A stretch of DNA of 5,935 nucleotides from Verrucomicrobia bacterium UBA1629 (GTDB lineage Bacteria > Verrucomicrobiota > Kiritimatiellia > RFP12 > UBA1067), in NCBI GenBank assembly GCA_002321305.1, contig DCMF01000092.1, positions 1 through 5,935 of the forward strand. Reading direction: 5' to 3'. The notes beneath the pieces are model-generated. The model saw only the letters and a list, made by a program, of their open reading frames with translations. It was not told the DNA's origin and did not search any database. Shown one piece after another: positions 1-5,009 of this stretch; position 1 is the stretch's first letter; each line of letters starts with the position of its first letter. The position numbers and the translations under genes are program-made.

Positions 1-1516
1 CCTCCTCGAACGCCTCCCGCGCGTCGTCGCACCGCCTCTCGTTGTCGGAGATGAACGTGAGGCTTGTCGTCTCGCGCGTAAGGGGCTGACAAGTCTCACC
101 ACTCGGAAGCCCACTGTCGGCAGTGGCAAAAACGTTCATCAGAAGGTCGTCTGAAGCGAGCGCCGAAAAATCATAGCGATAGGCGAAATTGCCGTTCGGA
201 TTCAGCTCGACCTGAAGCGAGACGGGATTCGCCGCCCCACGGTGCAGCAGCGCGTCCCGCCACGTGAGGACGAGCGTGTTGGAGGGCGTGACGAAGTGCC
301 AGAAGAGGGAGGTTCGGGAGGTTTGGAAAGTTCGGAAGGTTTGGGAGGTTCGGGAGGTTTGGGACGTTTGGGAGGTTTGGAGGGCAGAATCGGATGACAC
401 CCCCGTCAAGCCTTCCAAACCACCTGAACCTCCCGAACTCTCCAAACCTTCCAAACCCTCCAAACCTTCTAAACCTTCTAAACCTCCCGAACCTCCCAAA
501 CTTCCCCAACCTCTCTCCGGCACGAGTCCGAGAGCGGCCGTGACGGGCCGCAGCGCGGCATTCGTCGAGAGGAGGATCGTGCCGTCCGCGAAGACGACCA
601 GGCCGGAGACCGTCGAGCCACCGAACGGGAACTCCCAGTTGCCGAAGGACAGGCGCCGCCAGTCCACGGCCGCGCCGCGCCGTCGCCAGTTCTCCGCGAT
701 GACGGCGCCCTCCGGCGGATCGAACGAGAAGACCTCGTTCGTGCCGATATGGGATAGAGAATAACTTTGGGAGAGGTTGCTGTCGCAGCCCACCAAATTT
801 TTGTCCACGGATTGACACGGATTGTCACGAATTGAGTTTCGTACCGATTCGAGTTGATTCGCGGACGCCCCCTCTCCCAATCCGTGCGAATCCGTGTAAT
901 CCGTGGATGTTTCTCCGCGCCTCCGTTCCTCAAAACCCTCGCGGGCCCTTGCGGGCAGTTCGCTGCGCTCACTGTCGCTTTGCGACCTTCCCTCCGAAAC
1001 GCTTTGCGTTTCTTCGGCGCATGTGTTAAGCGTCGCAGACACCCCGCCCGATGTGGCTTTGTCCACGGATTGACACGGATTATCACGAATTGAGATTGGT
1101 GGAGATTCGTGCCGATTCGAGGACGCCCCCGATCCGTGTGAATCCGTGTAATCCGTGGATACATTCACCCCCTTCTGTGCAGAGAGCGTCGCGACGGACG
1201 CGAAGCCGCCGAAGACGAGGACAGCCGACAGCCCGTACCGCCGCACCGCCGCGCGGACGCGCGCGGGGACACGCGCAAGCCCGTGCGCAAGCGCGATCAG
1301 GGCGACCCCGACGAGGCCGAGGCCGCAGCCCCACAGCAATGCCCCGTCGAAAGCCGTCTTCAGCGTCTGCGCGTCCACGGGAATCCTCCTCCAGAGGCTG
1401 GTCGAGACCTCGGTGTCGGCAGACGCGGATTCGCCCTGCGGCGGCAGGACGAATCCACCGCCAAAGGCGGATGCCGTGGCCGCAAACGCGGCGAGAAAAG
1501 TGAGCGGAGCCTTCAT
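1..1516 (-). CDS. Membrane-anchored extracytoplasmic protein containing in-frame repeat elements; 3' end beyond window
   Basis: I translated this frame by hand from the ATG at 1516 and found no stop in 505 codons; it runs off the left edge. Residues 1-17 are a signal peptide (MKAPLTFLAAFAATASA). Two hydrophobic helices follow, about 59-80 and 94-113, joined by an arginine-rich loop (ARVPARVRAAVRR), which fits a membrane hairpin with everything after it outside. Residues 120-153 and 204-239 come from two copies of an inverted-repeat element. Residues 257-334 and 405-450 look like one beta-rich domain (FGNWEFPFGG; FWHFVTPSNTLVLTW; VSLQVELNPNGNFAYRYDF), split by about 70 low-complexity residues (GLEGLEGLEGL, then QTSQTSRTS) from a 9-bp repeat. 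I recall similar domains in large secreted Kiritimatiellota proteins, but cannot verify this. A promoter lies just upstream; the ribosome site is weak (GAAG). Function unknown. A pseudogene is possible, but the unbroken frame argues against it. Confidence 0.78.
   Translation of the reverse strand, partial: MKAPLTFLAAFAATASAFGGGFVLPPQGESASADTEVSTSLWRRIPVDAQTLKTAFDGALLWGCGLGLVGVALIALAHGLARVPARVRAAVRRYGLSAVLVFGGFASVATLSAQKGVNVSTDYTDSHGSGASSNRHESPPISIRDNPCQSVDKATSGGVSATLNTCAEETQSVSEGRSQSDSERSELPARAREGFEERRRGETSTDYTDSHGLGEGASANQLESVRNSIRDNPCQSVDKNLVGCDSNLSQSYSLSHIGTNEVFSFDPPEGAVIAENWRRRGAAVDWRRLSFGNWEFPFGGSTVSGLVVFADGTILLSTNAALRPVTAALGLVPERGWGSLGGSGGLEGLEGLEGLEGLESSGGSGGLEGLTGVSSDSALQTSQTSQTSRTSQTFRTFQTSRTSLFWHFVTPSNTLVLTWRDALLHRGAANPVSLQVELNPNGNFAYRYDFSALASDDLLMNVFATADSGLPSGETCQPLTRETTSLTFISDNERRCDDAREAFEE
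307..378 (+). repeat. 9-bp tandem repeat, 8 units, consensus GGGAGGTTY
   Basis: Eight consecutive 9-base units can be read, with the third and fourth carrying GGAAAGTTC and GGAAGGTTT and the seventh GGGACGTTT; the others are GGGAGGTTC or GGGAGGTTT. The unit is a multiple of three, so gain or loss of units would not shift the overlapping gene. In that gene the block is read as repeating Gln/Arg-Thr-Ser/Phe triplets. The unit is the reverse complement of the one at 411-509. Confidence 0.85.
411..509 (-). repeat. 9-bp tandem repeat, 11 units, inverted relative to the 307-378 block
   Basis: Eleven consecutive 9-base units follow the plus-strand pattern CCTYCCRAA, for example CCTTCCAAA, CCTCCCGAA and CCTTCTAAA, with divergent units CCACCTGAA, CTCTCCAAA, CCCTCCAAA and CTTCCCCAA. 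On the minus strand this reads TTYGGRAGG, the same unit as the other block in the opposite orientation. In the host gene it becomes Gly-Leu-Glu and Gly-Ser-Gly triplets. The mixed degeneracy suggests an old expansion rather than recent slippage of identical copies. Confidence 0.85.
800..908. repeat. Inverted-repeat element, copy A (109 bp)
   Basis: The left end carries three CACGRATT units (CCACGGATT, CACGGATT, CACGAATT); the right end carries three units in the opposite orientation (AATCCGTG type), finishing in ATCCGTGGAT. The outer 19-20 bases of the two ends are complementary apart from one extra G. The centre is less conserved and contains GATTCG motifs. Copy B at 1058-1160 shares both ends. 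Repeats of this composition are, to my recollection, scattered through some Verrucomicrobia and Kiritimatiellota genomes, often producing spurious ORFs. Here it is read as residues 204-239 of the host gene. Confidence 0.8.
909..1057. other. Hairpin-bearing spacer between the two inverted-repeat copies
   Basis: This 149-base segment separates copies A and B. It holds the perfect hairpin GAAACGC-TTT-GCGTTTC at 996-1012, a second copy of its core CGCTTTGCG at 976-984, and a short direct repeat of GCGGGC (941-946 and 951-956). It is read in the host gene as a Glu/Arg/Ser-rich stretch (residues about 154-203) with no recognisable fold. It may be a third repeat element, or the cargo of a composite element bounded by A and B; I cannot tell from one window. 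Confidence 0.5.
1058..1160. repeat. Inverted-repeat element, copy B (103 bp)
   Basis: It has the same opening as copy A (TTTGTCCACGGATTGACACG) and the same closing (GAATCCGTGTAATCCGTGGA), with a divergent centre 6 bases shorter than in copy A. The start-to-start offset from copy A is 258 bases, a multiple of three, so both copies lie in the same reading frame of the overlapping gene. It encodes residues 120-153, beginning STDYTDSHG and ending SIRDNPCQSVDK as copy A does. It directly follows the second membrane helix of the protein. Confidence 0.8.
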
Positions 1517-1547
1517 GTATCTTCGCGAGATGCCATTCCGGCCACGC

Positions 1548-1576
1548 ATTATACTAAATCCCGACAGCCCGTTCAA
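1548..1576 (-). promoter_or_regulatory. Sigma70-like promoter for the repeat-containing gene
   Basis: On the minus strand TTGAAC (1576-1571) is followed by exactly 17 bases and then a perfect TATAAT (1553-1548). The -35 box matches the consensus TTGACA at its first four positions. A start of transcription near 1541 would give a leader of about 25 bases before the ATG at 1516. It sits in the only sizeable gap between the glycosidase operon and the left-hand gene, so it would let that gene be expressed separately. The match is by eye; no expression evidence is available. Confidence 0.55.
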
Positions 1577-1584
1577 TTGGGCTG
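1565..1584 (-). other. Short hairpin downstream of the glycosidase operon, overlapping the -35 box
   Basis: CAGCCC and GGGCTG form a perfect 6-bp stem around an 8-base loop, starting 21 bases after the GH30 stop codon. It could weakly terminate the operon transcript, but no T-run follows on either strand, so it is not a typical intrinsic terminator. The loop contains the whole -35 hexamer of the next gene's promoter, so it might instead be a chance palindrome or a protein-binding site. Confidence 0.3.
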
Positions 1585-1605
1585 AGAAACGACACCTTCC
1601 TTCCC

Positions 1606-3024
1606 TTACCGTGAAATCGTCACCGTCGTGAGCGCGCCGGACAGGGACTGGACGACCAGGTAGCGATTCTGGAACTTGACCTGAACCTGAACGGGCGAGA
1701 ACGGGTCGCCTTCCGCCGGTTTGCAGGCGATCACGACGACGTGCGAGCCGTCGGGGTTGCGGAACGCCGCGCAGGTCGTGCGCTTGTCGTTCCGCCGCGC
1801 CCAGTCCGAACCGCCCGCCTTCCAGAAGCCGGTCAGGATGTCCGCGCCGCGCCGCACGAAGCGCCCGACGTGGCGGAACGCCTTGAACTGCTCGCTCGGC
1901 ACGGCCTCGCCCGTGACGGAGTCGAGCGCGACGAAGCCCGCGCACGGGAAGCCGCCCGTGATGTTGGGCTGGCCATGCTCGTCCAGAACCATGCACCAGC
2001 TCGTGAAGCCGCCGCACCCGCTGTTGAACGTGCGCATCATCAGGTCGCCCCACCAGAGCATGTCGCGGCGGGAACGGTCCACGTGCGGACCCATCTCCGT
2101 CATGACCATCGGGAGGTTCGGGTACTTCTCGTGGATGGGCTTGATCCATTCCGGCTGGCCGACGTACGGATGCCACGCCACCGCGCCGATGTTTTCCAAA
2201 ACGCCCTTCCGCGCGAGCGCCTGGCTGACGCGGTTCGTCCCGTCGAAGTTGTGGTCCCACAGCCACGGCTTGGTTTGAAGTCCGGCCGCCCTGAGGGCGG
2301 GCGCGAGGTGATCGACGACGAACGCCGTCTCCTGCTCGCCCGTCCAGAGGCAGGTGGGCGACATCCCGGACTGATCCGCCTCCGGCTCGTTCTGGACGGT
2401 CAGCGCGGCAACCGGGATTCCCTCCTCGGCATACGCCTGCACGTACTTCACGAGATAGTCCGCGTAGACGCCGAAGTACGTGTCGAGCATGCGTCCGCCC
2501 GCGATGTTCCCATTGTCCTTCATCCACGCCGGCGGCGACCACGGGGACGCGAAGAACGTCACGTCCGGGTTGACCTTCTGGATCTCTTTCACGACCGGCA
2601 GAATGTACCGGCGGTCGGGGTCGATCGAGAAGCGCTTCAGCTCTGTGTCGCCCGTCACGTCGTCGTAGGTGTAGGCGTGCATGGAGTAGTCGCTCGACCC
2701 GACCTGGAGCCGGGCGACCGAAAGTCCCGCGCCGTCCGCCGTCCAGATCGTGCGCAGGATCTCCGCGCGCTTCTCCGCCGGCAGGCGGGAAAGGAGGTAG
2801 CACGAGGACTCCGGGATCGAGACCCCGAGGCCTGTGAACGGATGGCCGGGCGCGGCGGCGTCCAGGTCGACCGTGTTCGCGTTCCCCTGCGGGAGGGCCG
2901 ACCAGAAGTTGGCCGTCACCTCCCGCATTTCGCCGCGCGCCTCCGTGCGGTAGACGTGCGTCTCCGCCAAGGCAGCGGAACCCGCAATCCAAACCGCAAG
3001 ACAGAACAGTTCGGATGTCTTCAT
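1606..3024 (-). CDS. Secreted glycoside hydrolase family 30 enzyme (beta-glycosidase)
   Basis: 472 residues. The family hydrolyses beta-linked sugars with retention (beta-glucosidase, glucosylceramidase, beta-1,6-glucanase, xylanase). The signal peptide is residues 1-20, with likely cleavage after AALA. The TIM barrel shows family landmarks: GLGVSIPESS near 65, RLQVGSSDYS near 105, FFASPWSPPAWMK near 157, acid/base Glu213 in TVQNEPE, AWHPY near 283, and nucleophile Glu310 in MVMTEMG. A C-terminal beta domain occupies about 385-472. The landmarks fit the glucosylceramidase-like branch better than the xylanase branch, but the substrate is not determined. I chose the ATG at 3024 because it begins the signal peptide; the frame continues upstream to a TTG at 3114, inside GH2, with an implausible Arg-rich extension. 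A GGAG lies 11 bases before the ATG. It is the last gene of the operon, 25 bases after GH2. Confidence 0.93.
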   Translation of the reverse strand: MKTSELFCLAVWIAGSAALAETHVYRTEARGEMREVTANFWSALPQGNANTVDLDAAAPGHPFTGLGVSIPESSCYLLSRLPAEKRAEILRTIWTADGAGLSVARLQVGSSDYSMHAYTYDDVTGDTELKRFSIDPDRRYILPVVKEIQKVNPDVTFFASPWSPPAWMKDNGNIAGGRMLDTYFGVYADYLVKYVQAYAEEGIPVAALTVQNEPEADQSGMSPTCLWTGEQETAFVVDHLAPALRAAGLQTKPWLWDHNFDGTNRVSQALARKGVLENIGAVAWHPYVGQPEWIKPIHEKYPNLPMVMTEMGPHVDRSRRDMLWWGDLMMRTFNSGCGGFTSWCMVLDEHGQPNITGGFPCAGFVALDSVTGEAVPSEQFKAFRHVGRFVRRGADILTGFWKAGGSDWARRNDKRTTCAAFRNPDGSHVVVIACKPAEGDPFSPVQVQVKFQNRYLVVQSLSGALTTVTISR

Positions 3025-3049
3025 GATCTCAAAGTCTCCGCCCGTCTCT

Positions 3050-4954
3050 TCATTTGCCGGATTCCCCGCTCGCCTTCTCCGCCGCTTCGCGCACCCGGCG
3101 ATGAACCTCCGCAAGCGCGGCGGGGTCGAACTTCACGACCTTGCGGTCATACGTGACCAGTCCGTTGATCTCGGCCTCCACGTCCGTCGTCTGCGTGTAG
3201 ACGCTCCCCGCAAGCCCCTGCGCGACAAGCCCCGCCACGTGATCCATCAGGGCGACGTACTTGCCCTCGACGGCCTTGCGGTCGGTGTATTTGCCCGTGT
3301 CGCCGTAGCCCCAGGCGTTCGTCGTCCACAGGTGCCCTTCCACGCGGCAGCCGATACCGCCGAACTCGCCGAGAAAGCTCGCCCGGCGCGGGTTCACGGG
3401 CGGCATGGTCGGCCGAGACCCGTAGTCGTGACGGTCAACCGCGTGCGCGGCCTCCTCCTCGCCGAGCGGCTTGTGGCGGGTGGCGTTAGGCTTGCCGTCC
3501 TTCCAGCCGAGATCGCCGCCCTCGTAGTCGCGCCAGCCGGACGGACCGTCCACGAGACGGGTCGGGTCATGCCGCTGCGTCCACATCAGCGTCGCGTGCG
3601 TGAGGAATTCGCCCGGCTGGCCCCAGCCCTCGTTGTAGGGCACCCACATCACGATGGACGGCACCTTCTGCAGATGATCCATCATCTCCTTCAGTTCGCG
3701 GCGGTAGAAGCCGTAGCGCTTGTCGTTGACGCCGCCTCCTTCGCCTCCGCTCGGCATGTCCTGGAGGACGAGGATGCCAAGCTTGTCGCAGAGGTAGTAG
3801 TAGCGGCGCGGCTCGACCTTGATGTGCTTGCGCATCATGTCGAAGCCCATTTTCTTGAGTTCAAGGATGTCGAAGGCCATCGCCTCCTCGGAGGGCGGCG
3901 TGAGGAGACCGTCCGGCCACCACCCTTGGTCCAGCGTGCCGATGATGAAGCGCACCGTGTTGTTGAAGCAGAAGCGAAGAATCCCCTTCTCGTCCTTCTT
4001 CAGCTCGAACTTCCGCATCCCGAAGTAGCCGCGCACGACGTCCTTCACGCCCGTCGCACCGTCGCGGAAGGTGATCACGAGGTCGTAGAGGGCCGGCGAT
4101 TCGGGGCTCCAGAGCGCGACCGGCTGCGGCAGCTTGACCGTGATGGGCTTGCCCCAGGCCGCGAGCGCGCCCGAAGCGAGGGTCTTTCCATCCCGGCAGA
4201 CCTCGACGACGCCCTCGGCCTTCGTCAGGTTCCCCGCGCCCTCCAGCGTCACGCTCACGGTGCCTGCGTCGATGTCCGTCGTCACCTTGTAGTCCACGAG
4301 GTGCGTCTCGGGCACCGTCTCCAGCCAGACCGTGCCGCCGATGCCGCTGGAGCGCGTGTACAGGTGCGCGTGCGGCCTGAACACCTGCTTGCCCACCGAG
4401 CCGATGAAGTCGGTCGTCGGATCCCAGACGGCGACGACGAGCTCGTTCGCGCCCGCCTTCACGTAGTCGGTGACGTCGAAGGTGAACGGCATCTGCCCGC
4501 CCTCGTGCGGCACGCCGACCTCGACGCGGTTCACGAAGACCTGCGCGCGGAAGTCCACCTGCTCGAAGTGGAGCAGTATCCTTTCGCCGGGCTTGGCGTC
4601 CGCGTCGAAGCTGCGCCGGTACCACAGTGTCTCCGTCGGTTCAAGCAGGCGCCCCACGCCGGAGAGCGAACTTTCGATCACGAACGGCACGAGGATTTCG
4701 CCGTCCCACTGCGCGGGGATGCCCGGCGCGTCCTTCGTGACGGCATACTGCCAAAGGCCGTTCAGGTTTGTCCAGGCGTCGCGCACCATCTGCGGACGCG
4801 GATACTCCCGCCACGCATTTTCGGGCGTGACCTTCTCTCCCCACGGCGTCTTCATCCCCGGCACCGGCGTGTAGGCGACCGCCGAAGCCGCCACGCCGGC
4901 AACCGCCAACGTCATGAGCAGGGCTTTCGACACCCTGTTTTTCATTCCCTTCAT
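3050..4954 (-). CDS. Secreted glycoside hydrolase family 2 enzyme (beta-galactosidase/glucuronidase type)
   Basis: 634 residues. Family 2 enzymes release beta-linked galactose, mannose, glucuronate and related sugars by a retaining mechanism. A signal peptide covers about residues 1-27, ending ASAVA before YTP. Domains in order: a jelly-roll sugar-binding domain (about 45-215; LNGLWQY, WYRRSF), an Ig-like domain (about 216-312), and a catalytic TIM barrel (about 313-610). The acid/base is Glu442 in VPYNEGWGQ and the nucleophile is Glu530 in FLGEFGG. The motifs TLDQGWWPDG near 340 and RKHIKVEPRRYYY near 375 match a compact subgroup common in environmental bacteria. It is much shorter than LacZ and has no extra C-terminal domains. 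The start at 4954 was chosen over an in-frame upstream start (5074) because of the signal peptide and the purine-rich ribosome site. The exact sugar specificity cannot be read from the sequence. Confidence 0.93.
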   Translation of the reverse strand: MKGMKNRVSKALLMTLAVAGVAASAVAYTPVPGMKTPWGEKVTPENAWREYPRPQMVRDAWTNLNGLWQYAVTKDAPGIPAQWDGEILVPFVIESSLSGVGRLLEPTETLWYRRSFDADAKPGERILLHFEQVDFRAQVFVNRVEVGVPHEGGQMPFTFDVTDYVKAGANELVVAVWDPTTDFIGSVGKQVFRPHAHLYTRSSGIGGTVWLETVPETHLVDYKVTTDIDAGTVSVTLEGAGNLTKAEGVVEVCRDGKTLASGALAAWGKPITVKLPQPVALWSPESPALYDLVITFRDGATGVKDVVRGYFGMRKFELKKDEKGILRFCFNNTVRFIIGTLDQGWWPDGLLTPPSEEAMAFDILELKKMGFDMMRKHIKVEPRRYYYLCDKLGILVLQDMPSGGEGGGVNDKRYGFYRRELKEMMDHLQKVPSIVMWVPYNEGWGQPGEFLTHATLMWTQRHDPTRLVDGPSGWRDYEGGDLGWKDGKPNATRHKPLGEEEAAHAVDRHDYGSRPTMPPVNPRRASFLGEFGGIGCRVEGHLWTTNAWGYGDTGKYTDRKAVEGKYVALMDHVAGLVAQGLAGSVYTQTTDVEAEINGLVTYDRKVVKFDPAALAEVHRRVREAAEKASGESGK

Positions 4955-4971
4955 GTTTCCTTTTCCTTCTT
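4955..4971 (-). promoter_or_regulatory. Ribosome binding site deciding the GH2 start
   Basis: On the minus strand an AAGGAAAAGGAAAC tract precedes the ATG at 4954; its AAGGA is 9 bases from the start codon. This supports the start at 4954 over the upstream frame opening at 5074, which lies inside the preceding gene. A second ATG three codons in (4945) has AAGGGA almost touching it and is less well placed. Confidence 0.65.
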
Positions 4972-5009
4972 GATTGCTTGTCAAACGTGTTCGCGTGTCC
5001 CTGCGTTTT

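Larger units (their letters stand above)
296..523. repeat. 228-bp near-palindromic element with 9-bp repeat arms
   Basis: Two blocks of 9-bp tandem repeats face each other across a 32-base centre (379-410). The symmetry extends past the blocks: the left edge reads GTGCCAGAAGAGG (296-308), and the reverse complement of the right edge (510-523) is GTGCCGGAGAGAGG, matching apart from one substitution and one extra base. The transcript of the left-hand gene could fold here into a very long imperfect stem. In the minus-strand gene it encodes a Gly-Leu-Glu-rich and then a Thr-Ser-Gln-rich linker, placed between two halves of what looks like one domain. No target-site duplication was recognised. Confidence 0.72.

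Noticed and set aside
264..764. Plus-strand frame of 166 codons with Lys-Pro-Ser and Glu-Val-Trp repeats
   Set aside because: Again a product of the 9-bp arrays, which are open in nearly every frame; no ribosome site and no sensible sequence outside the repeat.
171..818. Minus-strand frame of 215 codons rich in Phe-Gly-Arg and Pro-Asn-Leu repeats
   Set aside because: The regular peptide comes from the 9-bp repeat read in another frame; the flanking residues are Arg-rich and lack the domain motifs seen in the main frame.
800..1160. CRISPR-like array formed by the repeated CACGGATT units
   Set aside because: The units are 8-10 bp, arranged in opposite orientations within each element, and there are only two elements with no regular spacers.
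478..1164. Minus-strand frame starting MYPRITRIHTD across the inverted-repeat elements
   Set aside because: It is one of the alternative frames of the repeat DNA. The frame from 1516 continues through the same region and links to recognisable protein on both sides, while this one starts inside a repeat and ends inside the 9-bp array.
1585..1608. Intrinsic terminator right after the GH30 stop
   Set aside because: No stem followed by a T-run is visible; the only hairpin (1565-1584) lacks a T-tract.
3025..3114. Upstream TTG start for the GH30 gene overlapping the GH2 end
   Set aside because: It would add 30 Arg-rich residues before an otherwise complete signal peptide, and the residues overlap GH2 coding sequence; the ATG at 3024 is the better start.
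1741..3156. Plus-strand open frame of 471 codons opposite the GH30 gene
   Set aside because: Same reason: a GC-rich antisense shadow, dominated by Arg, Val and Ala, with no domain or start signals.
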